A DNA stretch of 64,000 nucleotides. It comes from Aphanomyces cochlioides. Taxonomy: Eukaryota; Oomycota; Saprolegniomycetes; Saprolegniales; Verrucalvaceae. Under the pieces are notes generated by a model, which did no database searches, had not been told where the DNA came from, and saw nothing but the letters and a program-made list of their open reading frames with translations. The stretch's first letter is position 1; every line of letters begins with the position of its first letter. The position numbers and the translations under genes were made by a program. Location of the stretch: the NCBI GenBank assembly GCA_019828595.1, contig JAHQRK010000001.1, positions 4,340,001-4,404,000 on the forward strand, read 5' to 3'. This document shows positions 40,494 to 50,081 of this stretch, in pieces.

Positions 40494-42171
40494 TTAGACT
40501 TCAATCTCAAGCACATATTGTGGAATCATATTCAAATATGACAAGTCGCACACCTGCTTCAGTCGATCGATGTGCTTGGTCAGAAGCGCAAACTCTTTTT
40601 TCACCTCCGGATCCTCAGCATGAGCCATCAAATCTGAACAAGTAAAAATTTTCTTGGCGTGCAACTTCTTTTGCAGGACAGGCCCAATATTTGGAATACA
40701 TCTCACGCCGGCTCCCATCAAATCTTCCAAACGCAAATTTTGAGAGATCAACTGTTGATTCTTGTACGAGCCGCCCATTCCTTGAGGCACAACAAATATC
40801 AGTTGAGCAAAGCGTGGGTTTTGTTTGATCTTGTCAACAAGCTCCAACTTTGCAAACAATTCCACTAATCCTGCACAATCGACTGGATGGTTCATTGATT
40901 TTGTAATTTGAAACAACAGCAACGTATGATCCAAATGGATAAATGAGTCAATGGACTTGAATGTTTGAGATATCGGGATTTGATACACATTCTGAAAGAC
41001 CATTTCCAAAGTAAAGTTTGTTGCAAACCGCTCATAATGCCCCATGGTCTTATTGATCGTCAGCGATTTCTCTTGCTTTGGTTCGTCAAGTTGTGCGTAC
41101 TTGAATGTATCACCTTCAAGAAATTTTTCATGCACGAGATTTTCAAACAACCACCCATTAAACGTAGACGCCTTTCCTGCACCGTCAAGCCACTTCATCA
41201 ACTTTGCTCGCTCTTTGCTAAGTTTAACGGCGAGTTGGTTGTAAACCCGTATTCCAATCCAATCCGAACCAAACTCGAGTGTTGCAAATGTTGGATCCTC
41301 TTCAGGAATGTAATGCAGCAGTCGATGAACTACAAGATTTAACGGCACAGACATTTCAAAGCACGCTTGAACATCCTCGAACGTTTTAATCTTCTCAATC
41401 GCTTGTTGCATGTCGATCAATCCCTTTCGATAGTATCTGGCTGATTTTGCCAGACAATAGCGCGGGACACCACCAAACTGTTTATATCTCTCGGCCAGTT
41501 CTTCGTCTGATATCTCCAAATTCAACACTTTGACGGCGTCACCCAACTCGCTCAATTCCCAAACAGGCATATACAGCTCGCAATGAGCTGCGTTCTTCCG
41601 CATCGAATCGAGCCAACCAAAATTGGGACTTGTGAAAGTTACCATTTTCGAACGAGCAGGTTCCACCGATGGCGGTCCATCGTAGAGATGGAGTGCATTG
41701 GGATATTCATGCTGCAAACGTGCAAACGACACTGAATCAAAAGTGTGCACCACAGGACCTTTTGGACCAAACACGACACACTCCTTCAACTCTCGATCCT
41801 TGTTGAAAGAGGCAGTAACAATAATAGCCTCTGGGTGTTCGTTTCGGTATCGAGAAAAGAAGTAGTCATAAAAGATCGATTTGCCAATGCCTACACAAAA
41901 CACACGCGTCTGTTATCCATCTTTTAATCGTATACAAGTTCAAACCTGGTGTTCCCGTCACTGAGATGTACTTGTATGTCTGTAGAAGTTCAAGTACACG
42001 ATCATAATACGATGAGTACGCTTTTCTCACATAGTATTCTTCCGCGAGATACTCGAAAGCAGTTGGCAAGCCGATAGTCACGTCCTGCACACTTTGCGCT
42101 TCGTCGGCCACGTTCGTCTGCGGTGCAGGAGCTGGGACGGGACTTAGCGCTAAGTTCGGGCTGCCGTCCAT
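40494..42171 (-). CDS. Crinkler/RHS-type P-loop NTPase with C-terminal nuclease-like region, one intron
   Basis: Two exons, 42171-41946 and 41890-40494, joined across a 55-bp GT-AG intron (41891-41945), give about 540 residues. The intron splits the Walker A motif; splicing yields GTPGIGKS. LHLYDGPP serves as Walker B, and MVTFTSPN and GVPRYCLAKSARYY are typical of the NTPase found in oomycete CRN effectors and RHS proteins. The C-terminal third (SIDSFIHL, LLLFQITKSMNHPV) resembles the PD-(D/E)xK-like nuclease region of that superfamily. No signal peptide or LFLAK domain is present. GC content is visibly higher than in the viral genes, and they lack introns, so this looks like cargo captured from a host genome. 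Its activity was not tested. Confidence 0.78.
41891..41945 (-). other. Spliceosomal intron of the NTPase gene, 55 bp
   Basis: Begins GTTTGAAC and ends TTTTGTGTAG on the coding strand. Removing it joins the two frames exactly within the P-loop (ACACCAG/GCATTGGCAAATC). Confidence 0.8.
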
Positions 42172-42732
42172 TTTGAAAGTGACGATATTACCCAATAATT
42201 GCTTATCTCGTTGAATATTATCAACCAATCATATGCAACGAAATCAGCGAATGGCTGTCAAAATCTCATAATGAAAAAATGTGTGCGATCTTCGTATTCC
42301 AACAAATGTTCTTTTCAATTATTTAGATTTCCTTGGGTGTTAACAGTAAGTACTACTACATAGTAGTACTAACTCTTCTTTAGGTTTTTGGACTATGATA
42401 CAATGTATATCACAATATGTTCATTTTAAGTTATTTGTTTTCGAAAAAAAATGAGAAACGTGAAAAAACAGTTTGCTTCAATTTTCATCACCGTGTCCCC
42501 CATTTTGGACGGGCGAAGTTACCGCACTCCAATATCTCAACTATGTTGATCAGCATTTGGTACAAATATATTAAAATTTGATTTCCAACTTCCATTATAA
42601 AACATCACACAATTTTATAATTATTTTATATTTATTCAAAACGGGACAATAACAATTGCACCTATTTTAATTATTGTAAAATTTAAAGCAAGATATAGAA
42701 CATATTTATGTAATAATTACGAAAACCGTGAA
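42172..42732. other. Polinton non-coding region between NTPase and first small gene
   Basis: AT-rich. It contains ATTACCCAATAATT (42187-42200), also present at 40129-40142, and a perfect palindrome AGTACTACTA-CA-TAGTAGTACT (42350-42371). No gene is apparent. It may hold the NTPase promoter and mark the edge of the cargo. Confidence 0.5.
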
Positions 42733-42942
42733 ATGTTTGACCACGTAGAGATTTATAAAACAAACGATGATGCTTATATTGTAATTACAAGTCCATACGG
42801 AGATAAAGATTATGAAGGATTCTATGGATTTAATAAAATCTATAAATTGTATAACGATTGGGCTACTACGTATTTTAAAAGAATGAGTAAAGCAGAAATA
42901 ATTAACTGTAATAAAATATTTAAAAGCGAGTTTGGATATTAG
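42733..42942 (+). CDS. Small Polinton protein, 69 aa, unknown
   Basis: An ATG-started intact frame in AT-rich DNA. The product is rich in Tyr, Asp and Lys (YGDKDYEGFYGFNKIYKLYN) with no recognised domain. It lies upstream of three imperfect copies of a roughly 52-base repeat. Confidence 0.5.
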   Translation: MFDHVEIYKTNDDAYIVITSPYGDKDYEGFYGFNKIYKLYNDWATTYFKRMSKAEIINCNKIFKSEFGY

Positions 42943-42962
42943 TATGTTTACATCTGTTTCAG

Positions 42963-43085
42963 TTTAACTCATAGTCAATGAAATAACCATATTTTTTGTC
43001 CATCATTTGTTTGAATTTAACTCAATGTCAATAAAAGACGTGTTTTTATATGTCCATTTGATTGAAAATAACTCAATGTCAGTCA
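42963..43085. repeat. Imperfect tandem repeat, about 52 bp, 2.4 copies
   Basis: AACTCA(A/T)(A/T)GTCA recurs at about 42966, 43019 and 43070, followed by a GTCCAT word in the first two copies. Confidence 0.6.
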
Positions 43086-43282
43086 TTATATATTTGGTTA
43101 ATCGGAACTGACTTGATTTATTATTGGAAAAATATGCCGTTTTCCCGACAAAAACCTGATGAACATAACAGACAGTCCAACATTTACTCACAAAAATTGA
43201 ACATCCAAACTTGACCAATTCAAAAATTCAATATTTAATTAATTTTAAAAATACCTATCACCTATAGAATATATTAAAAATA

Positions 43283-43591
43283 ATGGAATTAAATTTCGGA
43301 AAATACAAAGCTAAGACTATTCAAGAAGTTTTTGAGATTGATCAAAATTACTGTAAATGGTTAATAAATCAGGAAATGTTATTGTCAAACAAACCAGAAA
43401 TTAAAACATATTTAACCGAAAAATTAAAAGATGCTGATCTATCATACAAAATGCGATGGGGTAAACATAGAAATCTAACTCTGAACAAAATTAAAGAAAT
43501 TGATCCAATTTATATTGATTGGTTAAAAAATAATCAATATGTGGTAGAAAATTGCCCAAAATTAATATCTGAGCTTGAAGCATTAAAATAA
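43283..43591 (+). CDS. Small Polinton protein with two FGKYKxKT/GKHRNxT modules
   Basis: 102 residues composed of two similar halves: FGKYKAKTIQEVFEIDQNYC followed by KWL, and WGKHRNLTLNKIKEIDPIYI followed by DWL. The pattern (F/W)GK(Y/H)(K/R)-x-x-T ... (E/V)D-x-x-Y-x-x-WL resembles a small domain found at the C-terminus of exodeoxyribonuclease X-like proteins and in DUF3820-type proteins. A nucleic-acid role is plausible but not shown. It ends 1 base before the converging protease gene. Confidence 0.55.
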   Translation: MELNFGKYKAKTIQEVFEIDQNYCKWLINQEMLLSNKPEIKTYLTEKLKDADLSYKMRWGKHRNLTLNKIKEIDPIYIDWLKNNQYVVENCPKLISELEALK

Positions 43592-43592
43592 A

Positions 43593-43970
43593 TTATTCGA
43601 AATCGGAATTGTTTAGATTGTGGAATCCATCAAATAAATCCATACGATTATTCTGTTTTGCATATAACCAAAGCATACACCATATACCGCAATATTCAGC
43701 ATACGTTGATTGATATTGTTTTTTGTTATATTTTTTTATTCCCAAAATCAAAGGCGGTGGCTCGCCCATAGAATCAAAATATTCATTTTTATAAATCGCA
43801 GTCCAATGTCCAATTCCACCACCATTTTCTAACAAAATAATATAATTTCCGTTTTTGGGCAATTGTTTTTTTATTTCTTCAAAAGTGTAAATATTTGTTA
43901 TTTCAACACCCAATAAATTAGATAATTTAATTAACTGATGATCGCTTGTAATTCCTTTTATTAGGTCCAT
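43593..43970 (-). CDS. Adenain-like cysteine protease (capsid maturation protease)
   Basis: 125 residues. GIGHWTAIY supplies the catalytic His (H55), YFDSMG the acidic residue (D66), and QSTYAEYCGIWC the Gln (Q87) and Cys (C94); Q-to-C spacing of 7 equals that of adenovirus protease. Proteases of this C5/C48 type occur in Polintons and virophages, where they process virion proteins. It is short compared with adenain (about 200 aa) but close to a minimal core. It lies next to, and diverges from, the capsid gene. Confidence 0.8.
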   Translation of the reverse strand: MDLIKGITSDHQLIKLSNLLGVEITNIYTFEEIKKQLPKNGNYIILLENGGGIGHWTAIYKNEYFDSMGEPPPLILGIKKYNKKQYQSTYAEYCGIWCMLWLYAKQNNRMDLFDGFHNLNNSDFE

Positions 43971-44024
43971 TAAATAATTTAAAAAATAATCTTATCTGTG
44001 GCTGTATATAATTAATAAAATATA

Positions 44025-45782
44025 ATGAGTGAGTATCAATTAGCCGATCAATTTTTATATGAAAGCTCTTTAAAGGGTGAACCATCTATTAGCGTTTCTA
44101 AAGGAAAACGAATGGTTCAAGTCCCCGATGTAAATCAAGGTAGCTATCAATCTGGTATTATTTCAATTGATGCTGCAACAAGTCTTCAAGGCGCTAAAGG
44201 CTTTGCTTCTTTAAAAGATGCTTATCTTACGCTACCATATATTGTCTCTATGAAAAATACTGGCGCTGGTACATTCGGTGCTATCAATCGTTATTGTACT
44301 GCTTTAAAAGCTGGAGTATTTAATATCATTGATTCAATGACAGTAGAACTTAATGGACAAACTATCATTACTGAATCGGATTTCAAACTCTACTGGAATA
44401 ACATTCGAGCAATGACTGAATGGAGCATTTCTGACCTTAATAAACACGGTGCTGACGCTTTTATGAGCGCGGATGATTGGCAATCTATGTCTTTTTCTTC
44501 AGCAACGACTTCGTTATCAGGCGATGGTTTTACAAACAATTTCTCAAATTGCACCGCTACTTTGGGAACTGTACCAACTGAGGCATCGTTGAAAGAAAAT
44601 AATGGATTTATTTCTCGTATTTACAGCAATCCACAACTTACTGGAAACATTGACTCATCGGGAAACTATACGGGTGGAGTAAATGCCTACAATTGGATTA
44701 CACAACGATCTTCTGTAGCATCAACCATTGCAGCTCAAAACGGCAAAGGAGCTTTTGTCGTAAATACTGCACCAGTGGCGGGCTCGGTTCTTGGTGTTTG
44801 GCATCATATGTTAAAAATTCGTCTTGTTGATCTTCATCCAATTTTTAAAGAATTGGATCTTATCGGAAATCCTCAATTGAAATTACGACTTAAAGTAAAT
44901 AGTGGTTATTGCGATATTGCAGTTACTACTACTGGGCTAACGTTAGCTTCTACAACTATGACAAGCGGCAATACCGTTCCAGTTATGTTGGCCTCTGCTG
45001 ATTCTGCAAACGCTCTTGCTGGATGTAATACAGCTTCGACGACTGTTCGTTTAGCATTTGGTCCCCTTCAGAATAACATTACAACGCTAGCCCAAGCTGG
45101 GCAATACCTTTCATTTACAACAGCCAGATTAAATATTCCATTCTATGATATTGCTAATCCGTTACCGATTGTAAGTCAGCCTGTAAAGAACGTGAAATAT
45201 CTTGATTGTTATGCTCAATATTTCCGAGGAAAAGCCGGCACTGGTGCTCTTTCTTCAGCTCAACAAAATGCTACATTCAATCTTCAATTATCTGGTTCTT
45301 GGAAAAATATCAAATATGTTTGTTTGGTACCATACAGCGAAACAAGCAGCGGACATTTTGCAAATTCGTCGGCTAATGGTGTAGAACAATTCCAAAGCCC
45401 ATTTGATAGTGCGCCTTGGACTTGTCAAGCAGGTAGTTCAATTCGTAGCTTTCAAGTTCAAGTTGGAAATGACAACGTATTTAGTAAAACATTGGATTAC
45501 GACTTTGAAGCTTGGAATGACGAATTTAAGAAACTTGGAGCAATTAATGGTGGTCTTACCCACGAAATTTCAAATGGTTTGATTGATTTTCAAAAGTGGC
45601 AAACGATTCAGCGTATTATGGTCGCCGACTGTTCTCGTATTACTAACCCAGACGTTCCACAATCAGTTATCGTAAGCGGTGTCAATGCTTGCTGCCAAGG
45701 AACAAATTGCTTGATTTTAGTTGTGTATGAACGAGATCTTTCTGTTGACCGTTTAACTGGGGAAATTCATCATTGGACTTAA
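44025..45782 (+). CDS. Putative major capsid protein (double jelly-roll type)
   Basis: 585 residues, intact. The size, the position beside the protease and ATPase, and the beta-rich, Asn/Thr/Ser-rich composition fit Polinton-like major capsid proteins. Motif-like segments include SLKDAYLTLPYIVSM and VELNGQTIITESDF near the N-terminus, WHHMLKIRLVDLHPIFKELD mid-protein, and near the C-terminus IQRIMVADCSRITNPDVPQS followed by VSGVNACC and VVYERDLSVDR, as seen in this family. Final proof would need structure prediction. Confidence 0.72.
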   Translation: MSEYQLADQFLYESSLKGEPSISVSKGKRMVQVPDVNQGSYQSGIISIDAATSLQGAKGFASLKDAYLTLPYIVSMKNTGAGTFGAINRYCTALKAGVFNIIDSMTVELNGQTIITESDFKLYWNNIRAMTEWSISDLNKHGADAFMSADDWQSMSFSSATTSLSGDGFTNNFSNCTATLGTVPTEASLKENNGFISRIYSNPQLTGNIDSSGNYTGGVNAYNWITQRSSVASTIAAQNGKGAFVVNTAPVAGSVLGVWHHMLKIRLVDLHPIFKELDLIGNPQLKLRLKVNSGYCDIAVTTTGLTLASTTMTSGNTVPVMLASADSANALAGCNTASTTVRLAFGPLQNNITTLAQAGQYLSFTTARLNIPFYDIANPLPIVSQPVKNVKYLDCYAQYFRGKAGTGALSSAQQNATFNLQLSGSWKNIKYVCLVPYSETSSGHFANSSANGVEQFQSPFDSAPWTCQAGSSIRSFQVQVGNDNVFSKTLDYDFEAWNDEFKKLGAINGGLTHEISNGLIDFQKWQTIQRIMVADCSRITNPDVPQSVIVSGVNACCQGTNCLILVVYERDLSVDRLTGEIHHWT

Positions 45783-45855
45783 ATACACCAAAAAAACTAC
45801 TAAGCGAGCTTAGAATTGCTTTTTTTATTACTAAGGGTCGAGAGACTTCGCTCTA

Positions 45856-48072
45856 TTACAGCAAAGCGCTGCTTTTTGTGCGTCGAACAGGTTTAGTTGT
45901 CAGTTGTTCCATCTGCATCTGCTGCTTTCCAACAACTTGAGTAAGATTATCAATTTTCTTAAGCGCACGTTTAAGAGCAGAATGCAGCAATGGTACAATA
46001 CTAATCACATCGACAACAAGGCGGCTGTCAGATCCAATCTGAATAACATCACCATTAACACACTCAATAATTTCCTCGGGCAATGGTTCATCCGAATCAG
46101 TAGCGCCAACTAACACACTCAAACCATGTTTCACGAGTTCTTGTGCACCATAGCCATAATGGCGTTTATCAGGATTTGCCTTATAGCTATACTCGATAGG
46201 AGTGATATTACGGACAAATCGCTCGGATTGATCTTGAGATAGATCGATTACATCTGATTTTGTTCTCAGATCTGAAAGACAATCAATTTCACCAGAAGCA
46301 ACCATAATCCCACCACTCGTCTTAAGAGAGAAGTTTCTATTACTAAATCCAGTCGCCTGACCAACTGAACTACTCGTAATGAAAGTAAAGCCCGATCCAG
46401 TTGATTGTGAGCCAGTACCAAGGATTTCCAGAGGACATCCAGGATTGTTTGTGCCCACGCCCCAAAAACCGTTAGATGACTTATAGAAGAGTGAGGATTG
46501 AATGTTGATATCTTTGTATTGAGACGATGAATAATCGAAGCATTGTAGAATGCCAACACTCGAACCAGTCGAATAATGCATATGCATACCTGGACCTGTG
46601 GTGCTAAGATCACCCGCATTGAGACCATAGCAATGAACTCCACCATTAGCAATATTGAGATTACCACCAGTACTCAGCTGCATCTGCTGAGTACCAGTGA
46701 TAGCCGGCGTAGTTGAGTTGTTGTAAAACCAAGTATGCAAGCCACCAGACGTATAATTGAGTGATAAGCTCGATACGCCGAGCATGTAGGATGGGCTTGT
46801 GTTATTGGTCTGAGCAAGACAAATGATATTGTCTTTCGATGTATTAGTTCCGAGATCCATTTTATGACTATTGCGCGCTGAGATACCAGATAGTTGAATC
46901 TGCCCATTATTAGCAAACGTATAATATGTGCTTGTTCCTCCATTCGTACTCGATAGCACAATATCGCCTCCAGAACTTGTATTGATAGTCGAATTAACGG
47001 TTGCACTATAATACATTGCCAAGTGGTATCCAACGCTTGTAATCGAAAGGGTCCCGCCAGTATTCGAAGTAGAACCAATCGTAGCCGTAGTTGCTGAGAT
47101 CGATGCGCCAGAATTGATAGCTCCACCAGTATTGATAGCTCCTGATACGCCCATTCCTCCAGCGATTACCAAACTACCATTCGACTGCGTTGTTGAAGCA
47201 ATATTAGAATTGATATTGATTATACCAGAAGCTGCTACTTCGAGTAATCTGCTACCTCCGTAAAATCCAATTTGAAATCTATTATTGGTTGATCCGCTGC
47301 CAGCATAATAAAAGGAAAGTTCAGCTTGATTATTATTGTTGGTTGATTGACCAAGCGTAATATAAGAAGTGCCAGCAATAGCAAGATTATTGTTTAAGCA
47401 AGATATTGCTCTTGATGTATCTGTGCTCATTCCTTGAAGTACAGATCCGCTTACTGATGCATTACTACCTACATACAGTTTCTTAGCAATAGCGCACCCA
47501 CCATATATAGTCATTGAGCCGCCTGCACTCGAAGATGTAGCATCCGAAGTGCTTAGAAAACCTGTATTGCCTGCAGTGGTCATACTCATCAGAAATGATC
47601 CATTCCAAATGTAGAGCTGACCAGGAAGCTGTGAATTCGTCGATCCACGGCTACCAATCTCGAACGTACCTTGGTCATTAATAAATGCGCACGTCGATCT
47701 TCCCGCAGTATTTGACGAACTATTTAGATTGATTTGCGCGGTTCCATTAATGATATTGATATCGCTACCGGCATAAATTTTCTTGGACACCGCCAATCCA
47801 CCTGCAGTAATCATCGAGCCTGTAATAGTGCTTGATGCATCGGTAGTGCTTGTGTTTGTGTAAATACCAGTCATACCAATCGAGTTGATTCCACTTATTG
47901 AAAGCCCTGAATCTAAAATTAATGCCTTTTTAGCACTTGCTTGCCCAGCAGTTAGATTACTGATATATGAGACTCTAGGATCACTTTTTCTCAAATAAAC
48001 ATCACTTGTGTAATTTGACGGATTGTATGTTGAACTATTTATAGTAGGTGTATTAGCTATGATTCCACTCAT
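45856..48072 (-). CDS. Tail-fibre-like protein with C-terminal S74 intramolecular chaperone
   Basis: 738 residues. The N-terminal 590 are Ser/Thr/Gly/Asn-rich and contain recurring units such as ITAGGLAVSKKIYAGSD, MTIYGGCAIAKKLYVGSN and LVIAGGMGVSGAIN, as in trimeric beta-structured fibres. The C-terminus (about 598-715) is a Peptidase_S74 domain: SDLRTKSDV with the Ser-Lys dyad S600/K605, ITPIEYSYKA, HYGYGAQEL and VPLLHSALK, ending in a coiled-coil segment. In phage fibres this domain assists trimerisation and cleaves itself off. This suggests that the particle bears fibres, perhaps for attachment. It is transcribed divergently from the ATPase gene; the 68-bp gap is full of TATATA words and may be a two-way promoter. 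Confidence 0.82.
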   Translation of the reverse strand: MSGIIANTPTINSSTYNPSNYTSDVYLRKSDPRVSYISNLTAGQASAKKALILDSGLSISGINSIGMTGIYTNTSTTDASSTITGSMITAGGLAVSKKIYAGSDINIINGTAQINLNSSSNTAGRSTCAFINDQGTFEIGSRGSTNSQLPGQLYIWNGSFLMSMTTAGNTGFLSTSDATSSSAGGSMTIYGGCAIAKKLYVGSNASVSGSVLQGMSTDTSRAISCLNNNLAIAGTSYITLGQSTNNNNQAELSFYYAGSGSTNNRFQIGFYGGSRLLEVAASGIININSNIASTTQSNGSLVIAGGMGVSGAINTGGAINSGASISATTATIGSTSNTGGTLSITSVGYHLAMYYSATVNSTINTSSGGDIVLSSTNGGTSTYYTFANNGQIQLSGISARNSHKMDLGTNTSKDNIICLAQTNNTSPSYMLGVSSLSLNYTSGGLHTWFYNNSTTPAITGTQQMQLSTGGNLNIANGGVHCYGLNAGDLSTTGPGMHMHYSTGSSVGILQCFDYSSSQYKDINIQSSLFYKSSNGFWGVGTNNPGCPLEILGTGSQSTGSGFTFITSSSVGQATGFSNRNFSLKTSGGIMVASGEIDCLSDLRTKSDVIDLSQDQSERFVRNITPIEYSYKANPDKRHYGYGAQELVKHGLSVLVGATDSDEPLPEEIIECVNGDVIQIGSDSRLVVDVISIVPLLHSALKRALKKIDNLTQVVGKQQMQMEQLTTKPVRRTKSSALL

Positions 48073-48140
48073 ATTTTTAATAGAGTTGAAGACAAATAAG
48101 TATATATTCTAAAATATATATAATATTAGCTTTCTAATAA

Positions 48141-48824
48141 ATGAGTTCCAATGAAATAGAGGACTGGGGAGGAAAATTACCTAAGGCTTATAAAAGTAAG
48201 TCTCATGGTATAAACAAAGATCTTAAAATTCAGAACCTTTTCAGAGCTATCGTGCTGGGACCCAGCAATTCTGGTAAGACGAATCTAATTTTCCATATTC
48301 TCAAGCACTCTCCTCATATTTACAGCCATTTGCATATTATTGCTCGCAATCCTGAGCAAAGTCTGTATAATTACTTAAAAGATAAATTAAAAGACTTCAT
48401 TACGATTTATGACCCAAATGAACCACCTCCTTCTGTTGACGATATTCCAAATAATGGCTCATTACAATTAGTTATCATCGATGATTATTCAAATGACAAA
48501 ATGCTTCAAAAAAATATATTTACGCATTATTTCACCCGTGGAAGACATAAATTGTTAAGCACTATATTTTTAGCTCATTCATATTTTGACACATATAAAA
48601 CCATTAGATTGAATAGCGAATATGTATTTATTTTAAAAGCAAATAGCAAAAGAGATCTTCAAATGGTTTGTAAGGATTTTAACATTCCTGAAGTTAATGA
48701 AGACAAAATGATCAAGGCATACAATAAAGCTACTGCAAGCAAAGGCCAAGCTCTGTTTGTTGATTCTGTTAATCAAGAATTGAGGTATAATTTTGGGAAA
48801 AAAATTGATTTGAATACACTTTGA
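48141..48824 (+). CDS. FtsK/HerA-type genome-packaging ATPase (A32-like)
   Basis: 227 residues. Walker A is GPSNSGKTN (residues 40-48) and Walker B LVIIDDYS (about 110-117), followed by GRHKLLSTIFLAHSYF, the sensor-like strand usual for viral packaging ATPases. The size is typical of Polinton and virophage ATPases. It would pump DNA into the capsid. It precedes the minor capsid gene by 79 bases on the same strand. Confidence 0.85.
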   Translation: MSSNEIEDWGGKLPKAYKSKSHGINKDLKIQNLFRAIVLGPSNSGKTNLIFHILKHSPHIYSHLHIIARNPEQSLYNYLKDKLKDFITIYDPNEPPPSVDDIPNNGSLQLVIIDDYSNDKMLQKNIFTHYFTRGRHKLLSTIFLAHSYFDTYKTIRLNSEYVFILKANSKRDLQMVCKDFNIPEVNEDKMIKAYNKATASKGQALFVDSVNQELRYNFGKKIDLNTL

Positions 48825-48903
48825 TAAGCTTGCTTTCAGCAATTAGAGAGACAATTATTTCAATCAAATAATAAATAAATGATATAAAATAACATAAGAA
48901 AAA

Positions 48904-49761
48904 ATGAGCTCACTTATTGTTCTTAATTCAACTCATATTGTGAATAATGGCTATAATAATACGCTAAGATATACATTTGGGAATAGTGCAGTCAATTTTA
49001 GCAATATGGAAATTGCTGTTGCTGGGATTCAATTGTATAATTCTCAATTCAATATTAATTCAACCTTGTACGGAAATAATACATTTCAAATTATTGTACC
49101 ATATGGCGCTACTACATCGACCATATCTATCACTTTACCTAATGGTTATTACAGTTATGCTGATATTCAAAATTATGTAGCTTCTAAACTTATCGCGGCT
49201 GGTGCATATCTGATTGATTCTAATGGAAACAATGTGATATATTTTAATATTTCAGAAAATTCTACATATTATGGTTGCCAAATTGATTTATTACCTACTC
49301 CTTTAAGTTTACCAACAGGCTGGTCGCTACCAGCCAGTGGGTTATATTCAACAGGCGTACCAACAGGTGGCTATGCTCCGCAAATTATCATTCCAAGTGG
49401 ATTTAATTTAATAGTTGGCTATCAAGTTGCAACATTTCCTCCCTCTCGTCAAACGACTGCTCAATCGTTTTTAAGTAGTTTTACTCCACAAGTAAACCCT
49501 GTTTCAAGCTTTTTAGTTCGTTGTAATTTAGTTAATAATCCATACACTTCTGTTCCTGATGTTTTAACGACTTTTACATCACAAAACACCACTATTGGGG
49601 ATTTAATAGATGTAAGATATCCTGAGTATTCTTGGGTAGAAATTTCTGATGGCTCAAGACCATACATAGAAGTGATAATTTGCGATCAGAATTATAATAT
49701 TGTCAAGTTTGAAGATAGTCAAATTTTAATTCAGTTGATTATTAGACCGAAAAAAAATTAG
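48904..49761 (+). CDS. Putative minor capsid (penton) protein
   Basis: 285 residues, strongly beta. NMEIAVAGIQLYNSQFNI, TFQIIVPYG and ISITLPNGYYSYADIQNYV near the N-terminus, and YIEVIICDQNYNIVKFEDSQ followed by ILIQLIIRPKK at the C-terminus, have the form of the minor capsid proteins of Polinton-like viruses (single jelly roll, pentamers at the vertices). It follows the ATPase gene. Confidence 0.72.
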   Translation: MSSLIVLNSTHIVNNGYNNTLRYTFGNSAVNFSNMEIAVAGIQLYNSQFNINSTLYGNNTFQIIVPYGATTSTISITLPNGYYSYADIQNYVASKLIAAGAYLIDSNGNNVIYFNISENSTYYGCQIDLLPTPLSLPTGWSLPASGLYSTGVPTGGYAPQIIIPSGFNLIVGYQVATFPPSRQTTAQSFLSSFTPQVNPVSSFLVRCNLVNNPYTSVPDVLTTFTSQNTTIGDLIDVRYPEYSWVEISDGSRPYIEVIICDQNYNIVKFEDSQILIQLIIRPKKN

Positions 49762-49772
49762 CTTACTATTCT

Positions 49773-49967
49773 CTAATTATTTCTTTCGATCTCTATAATT
49801 GCTTTTTTATGTGCATATGATCTTTGATGACTAAAACGATATCTCACGTTTACTGATTCACCGCAATCACAAATGTATCGGTTTCTTTTGTATGGATTCA
49901 GATTTCGTTTAACTTGAGCATCAATCATTTCTTGAGTCTTCTTTATTAATGTTAAATCGATAAGCAT
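49773..49967 (-). CDS. Small Polinton protein with Cys/His zinc-binding pattern
   Basis: The ATG at 49967 gives 64 residues. RNRYICDCGESVNVRYRFSH and QRSYAHKK supply C-x-C and H-x6-H, compatible with a small zinc-binding module. It is basic throughout. The same pattern recurs in small proteins of other DNA viruses, but no name can be given. It converges on the minor capsid gene with an 11-base gap. Confidence 0.55.
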   Translation of the reverse strand: MLIDLTLIKKTQEMIDAQVKRNLNPYKRNRYICDCGESVNVRYRFSHQRSYAHKKAIIEIERNN

Positions 49968-50081
49968 TGTTGAAAGCACAAGCTTATACTCTATATAGAG
50001 GTATTTTTTTTACTACCGATTTTTTACAAAAGCTTGATGTTTTGGTGTTCAAAGCTCATGGTCAAACGTAAAATGGTATAT

